DNA of 19,168 nt from Gemmatimonadota bacterium (GTDB lineage Bacteria > GCA-2686955): assembly GCA_002686955.1 (NCBI GenBank), contig NYZA01000232.1, positions 1 to 19,168 on the forward strand, read 5' to 3'. Numbering within the stretch: position 1 is the stretch's first letter; every line of letters begins with the position of its first letter. The notes beneath the pieces were generated by a model. The model ran no database searches, had not been told where the DNA came from, and saw nothing but the letters and a program-made list of their open reading frames with translations. Shown in pieces: positions 1 through 8,198 of the stretch. Both the position numbers and the translations under genes were made by a program.

Positions 1-93
1 CACGTCGCACAAAGCGAAACGGGGGGAAGTGCTGCCAGGGTGCGGAGATGCGCCGCCACAGCAGAAAGTTGGTGAGAAATGCGGGCTAGATAG

Positions 94-418
94 GCACGGA
101 CCCTAAGCGCGTTCGCGACCCGGCCGGTCGACGTCGTACGCAATCTGCGTCGTTCCAATCTGTGGCCCGATCTTCAGGCCGGCATGACGGTCGCCGCCGT
201 GGCGATTCCCCAAGGGATCGCCTACGCCGCCATCGCCGAGCTGCCCCCGCAAGTCGGGCTGTACACCGCAATCGTCGCGGCCATCGTCGGATCGCTTTGG
301 GGTTCCTCGCCCTTTCTTGCGACCGGCCCGACGAATGCCACTTCGCTGCTCACACTTTCGGTTCTCTTGCCTGTTTTCAGCGTAGGCTCGCCTGAATTCG
401 TCGTCGGTGCGGCGATCA
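94..418 (+). pseudogene. SulP-family anion transporter, N-terminal fragment
   Basis: In frame 1, after a stop at 91-93, the translation reads like the first roughly 100 residues of a SulP sulfate/anion permease. It has the LWPDLQAGMTVAAVAIPQG entry segment, then AYAAIAELPPQVGLYTA and a GSSPFLATGPTNATS loop, all typical of the first SulP transmembrane helices. Full SulP proteins run to about 500 residues or more with a C-terminal STAS domain. Here similarity stops near position 415 and the frame continues into unrelated sequence. No good start codon is visible before the ATG at 184, which sits inside the conserved region, so the 5' end may also be degraded or use a non-ATG start. What is left cannot form a transporter. 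Family assignment is firm; pseudogene status follows from the truncation. Confidence 0.8.
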
Positions 419-562
419 CTTCGAGCCGTACACATGCTGCGCGGTCTGGGGTTCGACAACATGCACAACCTCGAGGGGGGCATCCTCTCCTGGCGTGCCG
501 AAGGGCTCCCGGTCGCCGTGGGCCACGCGACACGAGCACGACTCCGATCCGACCGACAGTAG
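406..562 (+). pseudogene. Rhodanese-like domain, C-terminal fragment
   Basis: Frame 2 from about 406 reads RRSLRAVHMLRGLGFDN and then HNLEGGILSWRAEGLPV, ending at a TAG at 560-562. This is the recognisable last third of a rhodanese domain: the arginine and helix after the active-site loop, then the NLEGGIxxW signature. The catalytic Cys loop is missing, because the upstream sequence is already the SulP fragment in another frame. The tail ends 15 bases before gpmI. Rhodanese domains transfer sulfane sulfur, but this remnant cannot. It is probably the 3' end of a gene that once stood directly upstream of gpmI. Confidence 0.7.
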
Positions 563-577
563 AAAGAGCCGACCTTC

Positions 578-2251
578 ATGAAAATCGAAGAGCTCCGCGA
601 GATCCCGGGATTGGGCGTTCCCGGCCCAGTCGTTGTCGCCGTTCTGGACGGCGTCGGCCTGGGTAGAGGCGACGGCGGCGACGCCGTGGCTCAGGCAAGT
701 ACTCCGAACCTGGACCGGCTGGCGGCGCGCACCCTGCTCACCACTCGCCTTGCCGCTCACGGCCGAGCGGTGGGTATGCCCTCCGACTCCGATATGGGCA
801 ACAGCGAGGTGGGCCACAACGCCCTGGGTGCCGGGCGAATCTTCGACCAAGGAGCGAAGCTGGTCTCCGAAGCGATCGGAAGCGGCCGCATGTTCGAGGG
901 CTCTCTCTGGAAGGAGATGGTTGCTCGATGCGTCTCAACGCGGAAACCGCTCCATTTAATCGGCCTCCTGTCGGACGGCAATGTTCACAGCCACATCGAT
1001 CATCTGATAGCGATGGTCGTTCGCGCCGACGCCGAAGGGGTTGGCGAGCTCTTCGTCCACGTGCTTCTCGATGGACGCGATGTACCGAAGACCAGCGCCG
1101 AAATCTACATCGACCAGCTCGAAATCGTGCTGCGGCCGATCGATGCCAAGCCGGATCGTTGTTACCGTATCGCTTCTGGAGGAGGTCGTATGGGAACCAC
1201 GATGGATCGTTATGAGGCGGACTGGAGCATCGTGGAAAAAGGATGGCGCACTCACGTGCTCGGTTTGGGCCGACCCTTCCGCTCGGCCTGCGAAGCGATC
1301 GATGCGTTTCGAGCCGAAGAACCGGGAATTGTGGATCAAGATCTGCCGGCGTTCGTCATTACCGAGAACGATCGACCGGTCGGGACGATAGACGACGGCG
1401 CATCGGTCATTGCCTTCAATTTCCGTGGCGATCGAATGTTGGAGCTAGTGAGGGCCTTCGAAGAGACCGATTTCTCCGAGTTCGATTGTGTTCGCGTTCC
1501 CGATGTTCTCTTCGGCGGCATGATGCAATACGACGGTGACACCGATCGCCCGCGGCGTTTTCTTGTGGCTCCGCCTGAGATCGAACGGACGCTCGGCGAG
1601 TTGCTCTGTGAGCGCGGTATTGGTCAAGTCGCGTGCAGTGAGACACAGAAATTCGGGCATGTGACATATTTTTGGAACGGGAATCGGAGTGGGGCTTTTG
1701 ACGCGCAATTGGAGCAGTACATAGAAATCCCGTCCTACGACCCTCCTTTCGATGCGCGACCGGAGATGCGCGCACCCGAGATAGCGGAGATGGTGCTACG
1801 GGAAGTGGCTGCCGGCGATCACCGTTTTCTTAGACTCAACTTCGCGAACGGAGACATGGTTGGGCATACAGGTGATTTCGCCGCGACCGTAAAGGCCGTC
1901 GAGGCGGTCGATCTGGCGCTGGGTGCTCTCGTTCCTCCGATTCTCGCCGCTCGCGGCGCACTGATCGTTACAGCCGACCATGGCAACGCGGACGACATGG
2001 TCGAGATAGACAAGAAGACAGGGCAACTGTTGTTTGATGAGGAGGGACGACTCGTAGCGAAGACCAGTCATTCTCTGAATCCGGTTCCCTTTCATGTCGT
2101 ACTGAATCCGCAGGACGCGCCCTTTTTTGAGCTCACCTCCGTCGAAAGCCCCGGTCTGGGAAACGTGGCGGCCACGGCGGCCCTTCTCTTGGGCTTCGAT
2201 CCACCGAAGGGCTACTTGCCGAGTCTTCTGCGGAGAAGAGGAGGCGCGTAG
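578..2251 (+). CDS. gpmI: 2,3-bisphosphoglycerate-independent phosphoglycerate mutase
   Basis: This cytoplasmic enzyme interconverts 3- and 2-phosphoglycerate in glycolysis and gluconeogenesis through a phosphoserine intermediate, using two Mn ions. The protein has 557 residues, longer than the common form of about 510. The N-terminal metal-binding Asp lies in VAVLDGVGLG (D24). The nucleophilic serine is S76 in DSDMGNSEVGH. The C-terminal metal motif TADHGNADDM and a histidine-bearing KTSHSLNPVPF segment are both present. The central transferase insertion carries LLSDGNVHSHIDHL and HVLLDGRDVPKTSA, as in the alkaline-phosphatase-superfamily enzyme. The ATG at 578 has only a weak purine-rich upstream region, but it is the only suitable start before the conserved core. 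It follows a broken rhodanese tail by 15 bases. The coding region appears intact. Confidence 0.96.
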   Translation: MKIEELREIPGLGVPGPVVVAVLDGVGLGRGDGGDAVAQASTPNLDRLAARTLLTTRLAAHGRAVGMPSDSDMGNSEVGHNALGAGRIFDQGAKLVSEAIGSGRMFEGSLWKEMVARCVSTRKPLHLIGLLSDGNVHSHIDHLIAMVVRADAEGVGELFVHVLLDGRDVPKTSAEIYIDQLEIVLRPIDAKPDRCYRIASGGGRMGTTMDRYEADWSIVEKGWRTHVLGLGRPFRSACEAIDAFRAEEPGIVDQDLPAFVITENDRPVGTIDDGASVIAFNFRGDRMLELVRAFEETDFSEFDCVRVPDVLFGGMMQYDGDTDRPRRFLVAPPEIERTLGELLCERGIGQVACSETQKFGHVTYFWNGNRSGAFDAQLEQYIEIPSYDPPFDARPEMRAPEIAEMVLREVAAGDHRFLRLNFANGDMVGHTGDFAATVKAVEAVDLALGALVPPILAARGALIVTADHGNADDMVEIDKKTGQLLFDEEGRLVAKTSHSLNPVPFHVVLNPQDAPFFELTSVESPGLGNVAATAALLLGFDPPKGYLPSLLRRRGGA

Positions 2252-2290
2252 CGCAACTGATTTCGTTCGATCGCACGATTGGAGGCGGCC

Positions 2291-2428
2291 ATGGACGTTG
2301 ACTGTTTGGGCGGCCGCGAGGTAAGTTCAGAGGCTTCTCGAATAGGGGTTCGCTCACGAAGACGACCGAAGACCTCTTTGCCCGGACCCTCGATGCCCCG
2401 CCTCAAGCTGCCGAGGAAACCAGTATGA
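2291..2428 (+). CDS. Possible 45-residue ORF coupled to HMG-CoA synthase
   Basis: An ATG at 2291 sits five bases after a GGAGG ribosome-binding site. It opens a 45-codon frame whose stop overlaps the next start as ATGA at 2425-2428. The peptide is basic in its second half (SRRRPKTSLP, then PRLKLPRKPV) and matches no family I recognise. The good ribosome-binding site and the overlapping stop/start suggest a real small gene, or a leader that couples translation to the downstream synthase. It may instead be chance, since codon content is unremarkable and the synthase has its own GAGG eight bases upstream. Confidence 0.28.
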   Translation: MDVDCLGGREVSSEASRIGVRSRRRPKTSLPGPSMPRLKLPRKPV

Positions 2429-3477
2429 ATGTAGGCATTGTGGGTTACGGCGCCTACCTTCCGAAACACCGGATCAAGGTCGAGGAGATCGCCCGGGTCT
2501 GGGGTGCGGACGCGCCGAGCTACAAGAAAGGACTGGGCCTGCGGGAGAAGTCGGTTCCCGCTCTAGATCAAGACGTGATCACCATGTCGGTCGAGGCGGC
2601 ACGAAACGCGCTCGCTCGCTCAGGTGGAGTCGATCCCAGAGAGATCGGTGCTCTCTACATCGGTTCGGAGTCACATCCCTACGCGGTCAAGCCATCGGGC
2701 ACGATCGTCAGCGAAGCGATCGGCGCCACCCCCGCGATCCATGTGGCCGATTTCGAGTTCGCATGCAAGGCTGGATCGGAGGGGATGTTCGTCGCACACG
2801 GCCTTGTCAAGGCGGGCCTGATCAAATACGGCATCGGGATAGGAGCCGACACTTCGCAAGGTGCACCAGGAGATGCCCTGGAGTATTCCGCGGCGGCGGG
2901 AGCGGCGGCTTTTCTGTTCGGCTCAGACAACCTGCTCGCGCGGATCGAGCACACCTTTTCCTATACTAGTGACACTCCCGATTTCTGGCGGCGAGAGTAT
3001 ATGCACTATCCCCAGCATGCTGGGCGCTATACGGGAGAGCCGGCCTACTTCAAGCACACGATAGGCGCAACCGAAGGCGTTTTGGAGCGCTCGGGTATGA
3101 AGCCAAGCGACTTTCAATTCGCTGTTTTCCATCAGCCGAACGGCAAGTTCCCGATGCGCGTGGGCAAAATGCTCGGCTTCAGCCATGAGCAGATGGAGGC
3201 TGGGTGGCTGTCTCCCACCTTGGGCAACACGTACTCTGGAGCTTCGCCCATTGGGCTCAGCGCCATACTCGACGTGGCCAAGCCGGGCGACAAGATACTC
3301 ATGTGCTCGTACGGATCCGGTTCCGGAAGCGATTCGTTCGTCTTCACCGTGACCGAGCGGATTACCGAGGTCCAGGGCTTGGCCCCCAAGACCCGCTACA
3401 TGCTTGAGCATGAGCCGATCTACCTCGCCTACGGCGAGTACGCCAAGTTCCGCAGGAAGATCCGCAAGGCCGAGTAG
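2425..3477 (+). CDS. Archaeal-type hydroxymethylglutaryl-CoA synthase family protein
   Basis: The 350-residue protein has the length and layout of archaeal HMG-CoA synthases, shorter than the bacterial MvaS and eukaryotic forms. It belongs to the thiolase superfamily, in which acetoacetyl-CoA and acetyl-CoA are condensed to HMG-CoA. The start reads MNVGIVGYGAYLPKHRI. The expected catalytic triad is visible: Glu near residue 82 (IGSESHPYAVKP), the acyl-carrying Cys at 114 (DFEFACKAGSEG) and His at 236 (VFHQPNGKFP). A C-terminal glycine-rich SYGSGSGSDSF segment is also typical. The gene is followed by a thiolase and a DUF35 protein in the order used by archaeal mevalonate operons, so the three probably act as one complex. 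No other mevalonate gene lies in the window. A related 3-ketoacyl-CoA synthase role cannot be excluded. Confidence 0.88.
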   Translation: MNVGIVGYGAYLPKHRIKVEEIARVWGADAPSYKKGLGLREKSVPALDQDVITMSVEAARNALARSGGVDPREIGALYIGSESHPYAVKPSGTIVSEAIGATPAIHVADFEFACKAGSEGMFVAHGLVKAGLIKYGIGIGADTSQGAPGDALEYSAAAGAAAFLFGSDNLLARIEHTFSYTSDTPDFWRREYMHYPQHAGRYTGEPAYFKHTIGATEGVLERSGMKPSDFQFAVFHQPNGKFPMRVGKMLGFSHEQMEAGWLSPTLGNTYSGASPIGLSAILDVAKPGDKILMCSYGSGSGSDSFVFTVTERITEVQGLAPKTRYMLEHEPIYLAYGEYAKFRRKIRKAE

Positions 3478-3496
3478 GTCGCGCTAGGAGTTTGCT

Positions 3497-4651
3497 ATGA
3501 GAGACGTCGCGATTGTCGGCGTAGGCATCAAGAAGTGGGGCGAGCTCTGGGAGCAGTCGTTGCGCAACATATTCGTCGATTCCGCTCTCGCGGCCATCGA
3601 CGATGCGGGCGCGAATCGCATCGATTCGATGTATGTCGGCTGCATGTCCGGTGGGCTCTTCGTCGGGCAGGAACATTTGGGCGCGCTCTTGGCGGATCAT
3701 CTGGGTCAAGGCCCCATTCCCGGTACCCGCGTCGAGTCGGCCTGTGCTTCGGGAGGAGTCGCGCTACGAAGCGGGCTGCTCGAAGTGGCCAGCGGCGCGA
3801 GTGATATCGTGCTGGTCGGAGGCGTCGAGAAGATGACCGACGTGAGCGGCGACGAAGCGACGTACGCGTTGGCGACCGCGTCGGACCAGGAATGGGAGGC
3901 TTTCAACGGCGTCACATTTCCCGGCCTCTACGCCATGATGGCGGTGGCGCACATGCACAAATACGGAACCACGCGGGAGCAGATGGCGGCGGTCGCGGTC
4001 AAGAACCACTTCAACGGCTCCTTGAACCCGTTGGCGCAGTATCCGCATCCAACCACGGTCGAGGCGGTTCTGGGATCGGTCCTGGTGGCCGACCCATTGC
4101 ACATCCTCGACTGCTCTCCGATCACCGATGGAGCCGCCGCCCTGATCCTCTGCCCGGCCGACAAGGCCGCGGAGTTCAGCGGAACCCCGGTTCGGATCAT
4201 CGGCTCAGGGTTCTCTACCGACACCATCGCTCTGCATTCGCGAGCGGATCTGAGCTCGCTCGACGCCGTGACGCGCGCCGCGCAGAAGGCATACGAAATG
4301 GCGGGCAAGAGCCCCGCCGACATCGACCTTTGCGAGGTGCACGACTGCTTCACTATCGCCGAAATCATGGCCACCGAGGCCCTGGGATTGGTAGAGATAG
4401 GGCAGGGTGGCAAGGCTGCCGAGGCAGGCGAGACGGCGATCGGTGGGCGGATTCCGATCAACACGAGTGGCGGCCTGAAGTCGAAGGGCCATCCCGTTGG
4501 GGCCACGGGCGTTGCCCAGGCCATCGAGGCCGTCGAACAGCTCCGCGGCGGCGCCGGCGAGCGCCAAGTCGAGGACGCGCGAGTCGCGATGGTCCAGAAT
4601 ATGGGCGGCACCGGGGCCAGCGCTGTCGTCCACATCATGGAGGCGATGTAG
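3497..4651 (+). CDS. Thiolase (acetyl-CoA acetyltransferase, SCP2/archaeal type)
   Basis: This 384-residue thiolase would form or cleave acetoacetyl-CoA. The nucleophilic Cys is C83 in [15 protein letters not shown]. The second domain has the [11 protein letters not shown] segment and the active-site His near residue 332 in [15 protein letters not shown]. The usual C-terminal CxG loop is replaced by QNMGGTGAS, as in the SCP2-like and archaeal subgroup, which normally pairs with a DUF35 protein. An AGGAG ribosome-binding site lies eight bases before the ATG. The gene begins 19 bases after the HMG-CoA synthase and its TAG touches the ATG of the DUF35 gene, so the three genes almost certainly share a transcript. 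The natural reading is that it supplies acetoacetyl-CoA to the synthase. Confidence 0.92.
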   Translation: MRDVAIVGVGIKKWGELWEQSLRNIFVDSALAAIDDAGANRIDSMYVGCMSGGLFVGQEHLGALLADHLGQGPIPGTRVESACASGGVALRSGLLEVASGASDIVLVGGVEKMTDVSGDEATYALATASDQEWEAFNGVTFPGLYAMMAVAHMHKYGTTREQMAAVAVKNHFNGSLNPLAQYPHPTTVEAVLGSVLVADPLHILDCSPITDGAAALILCPADKAAEFSGTPVRIIGSGFSTDTIALHSRADLSSLDAVTRAAQKAYEMAGKSPADIDLCEVHDCFTIAEIMATEALGLVEIGQGGKAAEAGETAIGGRIPINTSGGLKSKGHPVGATGVAQAIEAVEQLRGGAGERQVEDARVAMVQNMGGTGASAVVHIMEAM

Positions 4652-5041
4652 ATGTCATCGGCCAGAGCATGGAGGGAATACCCTCAGCGTTACCGATACG
4701 AGGCTGCGGTGTGCGACCAATGCGCGAAGTGGTTCTTTCCACCTCGTCTGGTCTGCGACGCCTGCGGATGTCGTGAGTTCACGACCAAGGCGATGCGGCG
4801 AACCGGCAAAGTACTGACCTACACGGTGATCCGCGTGCCACCCGCGCCTTTCAAGGACCAGGCTCCGTACGTCGTGGCCATCGTCCAGATGGATGACGGC
4901 CCCCGTCTCAACGTCCAGGTCACCGATTTCGTGGATGGGCAGCTGAAGATCGGCCTTCCGGTCAGCCTCGAGTTCCGTAAGATCTACGAGGAAGGTGAGG
5001 CGGGGATCATCAACTACGGCTACAAGGCCGTACCTGTCTGA
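4652..5041 (+). CDS. DUF35 Zn-ribbon/OB-fold protein, thiolase partner
   Basis: The protein has 129 residues. The N-terminal half holds a four-cysteine rubredoxin-like zinc ribbon (C21, C24, C35, C38, as CDQC and CDAC). The rest is a DUF35 OB-fold (GKVLTYTVIRVPPAPF, then PYVVAIVQMDDGPRLNVQV). In methanogenic archaea the DUF35 protein bridges the acetoacetyl-CoA thiolase and HMG-CoA synthase and provides a shared CoA site for channelling. The gene order and immediate adjacency here (the start follows the thiolase stop with no gap) fit the same job. No catalytic residues of its own are expected. Translational coupling to the thiolase is likely, because the start has no separate strong ribosome-binding site. 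Confidence 0.9.
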   Translation: MSSARAWREYPQRYRYEAAVCDQCAKWFFPPRLVCDACGCREFTTKAMRRTGKVLTYTVIRVPPAPFKDQAPYVVAIVQMDDGPRLNVQVTDFVDGQLKIGLPVSLEFRKIYEEGEAGIINYGYKAVPV

Positions 5042-5082
5042 CAACGCTCGCCCCGCCAGATGCGGAGAGACCGAAGTACCCC

Positions 5083-6681
5083 ATGCACCGAGACATCGAC
5101 TTCCACGCCGTCCCTCTGAGTGATCGTACGACCGCTAATCTAATGGTGACGATCTACGAGGAGCCCGAGGTCAACCGCGAACATCTCGCGAAGCACCTCG
5201 GTAAGGGAACGGCCGACGCGGTCGTCGAGCTGATGACGAAACATCGAGTCAGCTGGCGTTACAAGGAGTTCAACCTTCTCCCCGGCGCCTCGGACGTGCA
5301 TGGCTTCGAGTGGATTCTCCTCTTGGGGCTCGGCAAGAAATCGAAGATCCGCCACCCGCATCGGCTGCACGATCGTCTGCGGTCGGTGATCGCCATCTCC
5401 GCGAGGCAGTTCCGCCGAAAGGGCCTGGGGGCGTTCGCGGTCGATGACCTCAGCGATTTCGGCGTTGCCCCCGAGATTGCGGGGCGCTTGGTCGTCGAGG
5501 GTGCGATGCTCGGCACCTACCGCTTTCATCGCTACAAGACCAAGAGCGACGAGGCAGCTCCCGACGATGTGCCGATCTCCGACGTCTATCTTCTGACCGA
5601 CGGCCACCAAGGCGCTCTGGCGGACTCGATCGAGAGCGGGACGGCAAGGGCGACGAGCACCTGTTTGGCGCGGGATCTGGTCAATACCCCGGCGAAGGAC
5701 CTGACACCTTTGAGCTTCGCCAACGAGGCGAAGAAGGTGGCCGATTCCGAACCGGAGCTTGAATTCGAGCTCCTGGGCGCCAACGATATGGAGAGAGAGG
5801 GGATGGGGCTGCACCTCGGCGTAGGGCAGGGATCGCAAGAGCCTCCCTGCGTAGCCATTGTGCATTACGCGCCCCGTGGCGAATCAAGGGGTTGGAATAT
5901 GGCCCTTGTCGGAAAAGGGGTCACCTTCGATTCGGGCGGCTACAACATCAAGCCGAGCTCAGGAATGACGCGGATGTACGGAGACATGGCCGGGGCCGCG
6001 GCGGTGCTCGGCGCGATGCGATCGATCGCCCAGCAGAGGCTAGACCTCAATGTCGTCGGGGTCATGCCGCTCTCCGAGAATCTGGTGAGCGGCAAGGCGT
6101 ACAAGCCCGGGGACGTGCTCCGGTCCCACCATGGACGAACTGTCGAGATCACCAATACCGACGCCGAGGGGCGGCTACTGCTGGCCGACTCTCTTAGCTA
6201 CACCTGCCGGCGCTATCAGCCTGAGTTCTTGGTCGACATCGCCACGCTGACCGGCGCGATCGTCATCGCGTTGGGCCATTTCGTATCGGGGCTCTTCACG
6301 CACGCGAATTCGACGGACGACGACGACGCCTTCGCCGGCAAGCTCTTCGCTTCTGGTCGCGAGGCGGGCGAATGGCTCTGGCGCATGCCGATCGACGACG
6401 ACTACAAGGTGCAGATCGCCAGCGATGTGGCCGATCTGGCGAACTGCAGCACCGACCGAGCGACCGGCGCGGGGGCGATCACCGCCGCGGTTTTTCTGAA
6501 GGAGTTCGTGGACTTCGACGTCGTCAAAGCGTGGGCCCACATCGACATCGCGAGCTCAGCACTGATGGAACGCGCCTTGATCTACAACAAGAGCCCCTAC
6601 CAGCCGAGAGAAGGTGCCACCGGTGTGGGAGTGCGCCTCCTCTCCTCACTCGCCGCACACCTCGAAGATCCTCCGAAATAG
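5083..6681 (+). CDS. pepA: Leucyl aminopeptidase (M17 family)
   Basis: This cytosolic two-metal aminopeptidase removes N-terminal residues from peptides and usually works as a hexamer. The protein has 532 residues. The poorly conserved N-terminal domain runs to about residue 180 and is followed by the catalytic domain. Metal and catalytic residues of the M17 family are visible: K278 and D283 (LVGKGVTFDSGGYNIKP), catalytic K290, D301 (YGDMAGAAAV), then D360, E362 and catalytic R364 in the signature NTDAEGRLLLAD. The ATG at 5083 is the first in frame and gives a normal length; its ribosome-binding site is weak. It lies 41 bases after the DUF35 gene and may be co-transcribed, without an obvious pathway link. 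The reading frame shows no defect. Confidence 0.95.
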   Translation: MHRDIDFHAVPLSDRTTANLMVTIYEEPEVNREHLAKHLGKGTADAVVELMTKHRVSWRYKEFNLLPGASDVHGFEWILLLGLGKKSKIRHPHRLHDRLRSVIAISARQFRRKGLGAFAVDDLSDFGVAPEIAGRLVVEGAMLGTYRFHRYKTKSDEAAPDDVPISDVYLLTDGHQGALADSIESGTARATSTCLARDLVNTPAKDLTPLSFANEAKKVADSEPELEFELLGANDMEREGMGLHLGVGQGSQEPPCVAIVHYAPRGESRGWNMALVGKGVTFDSGGYNIKPSSGMTRMYGDMAGAAAVLGAMRSIAQQRLDLNVVGVMPLSENLVSGKAYKPGDVLRSHHGRTVEITNTDAEGRLLLADSLSYTCRRYQPEFLVDIATLTGAIVIALGHFVSGLFTHANSTDDDDAFAGKLFASGREAGEWLWRMPIDDDYKVQIASDVADLANCSTDRATGAGAITAAVFLKEFVDFDVVKAWAHIDIASSALMERALIYNKSPYQPREGATGVGVRLLSSLAAHLEDPPK

Positions 6682-6869
6682 GTGCTCGTGAGAGTGACAA
6701 GTCGAGGCAGGTAGATTAGATTGAGGGAGTATGCTCGTTCGATCTCGACGCGTCCGCGGGGCGCGTCTCCACCAGGAGTTGGGACCCGGCGTAGACCGGG
6801 CTTGCGCGGGGTCGAGAGCCCCGTCGGGCCGTGGAAGGCGTCTCATCTCCGCAGCTGATGAGGTCGCCG

Positions 6870-7148
6870 ATGGTCACCGTTCCCGAAATCGCTCAGACGC
6901 TCGATATCCCGAATGAAAAGGTCCATGATCTCCTAGATGCCTTTGCTCCATGGGTTCCCTATGGCGGGGGCGGAGAGGTTCCAAGGCGGTACCCCGCGTG
7001 GGTCGCCGCGATGGTAGAAGAGATTGAGGAGATGTTGAGCGAGGGCAAGTCGGGCGCGGAGGTAGGCGCTTGGGTGCAAGAGAAGTTCGGCAGGAAGAAC
7101 TTGGCTCAGGCTCCAAAGGCAAAGCACATCGAACAGGTCATGTGGTAG
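6870..7148 (+). CDS. Small HTH-like protein of unknown function
   Basis: The 92-residue product begins MVTVPEIAQTLDIPNEKV, which reads like a MerR-type or winged helix-turn-helix entry helix. A linker with Gly and Pro residues follows, then a second helical part, WVAAMVEEIEEMLSEGKSG and VGAWVQEKFGR, rich in acidic residues. I chose the ATG at 6870 because a GAGG lies seven bases upstream and the HTH starts at once. In-frame GTG at 6831 and ATG at 6858 would only add a non-conserved extension. A perfect 5-bp GC-rich hairpin without a T-run (6807-6823) lies between pepA and this gene. A DNA-binding role is likely from the fold pattern; no target can be named. Confidence 0.6.
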   Translation: MVTVPEIAQTLDIPNEKVHDLLDAFAPWVPYGGGGEVPRRYPAWVAAMVEEIEEMLSEGKSGAEVGAWVQEKFGRKNLAQAPKAKHIEQVMW

Positions 7149-7932
7149 GCGCTTGACCCCGGTTTCTCATACGATTCCGTAGCGAAACCGTGAGGATCCG
7201 TGCCTTGGGCGAAGCCTTGGTGCGGGATCGACGCGAAGGCCCATCGGCGGTCGCAAAGCGCGCGAGATCGTCCGCGGGTGCCCGGTGGCCAGGTCGACGA
7301 GTGCTCGACGCTGGCGACCAACACACCGCAATCCCTCGAGCGATTCGCCGGACTCGGTTCCGGCAGGCCCTTTCAGTGTCGCTCATGGCCCCGCGGGGCC
7401 CGACATTGGACGACCGCTCTTCTAAGGAGCCGACCGCGTGCGGGGTTCCTCGCCGGTCGCCAGACCTTCGCCCCCGCGGCCGTGATCGCGATCGCCATCC
7501 GCCGCGGCGCTGAGACGACGGCGTTGTACGCACTTCCGTGGACTGGAAACGACAAATGGGGGACGAGAGAGCTCGTCGTCTCCATCCAGGCCCACCCGCA
7601 CCGCGACCGCCGTGAGCGGCCGCACCGTAGAGCGGAGTTCCATCCATGCCGGCGATCTCCCCAATCCGCGGCCTCCCCGGCCTCGCGATCGTGAGCGCTT
7701 CGCTCCTCGCTCCGCCGGCCGGTGGGCCGAGCGCCGAACGTGCCGCCACCACCATAGCCAGGCTCACGCTCCCGACAGTATCCGGACGAGCCGGCATCGG
7801 CGCGTGGAGCTCGCCGACCCGTGGGCTTCTTCGATCGCCGGCCCGGGATTCGGGCGAGCACCGATCGGACGCCTCCTCGATCCCGGGGCGGCCCGCCAAC
7901 CCACTCGAGAACGAACAACAGAGGAGAATCGG
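7149..7932 (+). other. Long GC-rich stretch without a recognisable gene
   Basis: About 780 bases between the HTH-like gene and the Spy/CpxP-like fragment hold no reading frame resembling a protein family on either strand. The long open frames here are low-complexity, rich in Arg, Pro, Ser and Gly, and mirror each other across strands, as expected from GC-rich non-coding DNA. A perfect hairpin lies at 7562-7577 (GACGAG, loop AGAG, CTCGTC). A TTGACC at the start of the stretch lacks a convincing -10 box. The stretch may be a decayed gene or a long 5' region. Confidence 0.5.
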
Positions 7933-8198
7933 ATGAGATGGACGTACACCCTGGCGGTTTTCGCGTTGACCTGTGGTGGCGCGCGAGCGCAGGAGGAGCA
8001 CCATGTGGACCCCATTGGCCGCCACACCTTTCCGCCGGAGCTCGTGATACAGCATCAGCGCGCCATCGCGCTCACCGAGGCGCAGCGTGAGACCATCAAA
8101 GGCGAGCTTCAACAGACGCAGAGCGCATTCACCGATCTTCAGTGGGACCTCGAGCGAGAGATGGAGATCTTCGTGTCACTCCTGGCCCAGGAGAAGGG
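7933..8198 (+). pseudogene. Spy/CpxP-like periplasmic protein, 5' part, cut by element
   Basis: The ATG at 7933 follows a GAGGAG ribosome-binding site. It opens a signal peptide (MRWTYTLAVFALTCGGARA, cleavage expected before QEEH). The mature part has the LTxxQ-type motif of Spy/CpxP/periplasmic metal-sensor proteins (IALTEAQRETIKGEL) and a helical stretch ending LEREMEIFVSLLAQEK. At about 8197 the sequence becomes the 3' end of the minus-strand recombinase gene, and the frame runs on as nonsense to a TAG at 8338-8340. Family members normally continue with another 60 or so helical residues, and this half was not found at the far side of the element. The product was probably a periplasmic chaperone or metal-stress protein and is now truncated. 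Confidence 0.7.

Noticed and set aside
7138-8112. Long minus-strand open frame of over 300 codons opposite the Spy/CpxP-like gene
   Set aside because: It is Arg/Gly/Ser-rich with no domain-like pattern and runs antisense to a recognisable signal-peptide gene, so it reflects GC-rich codon bias.
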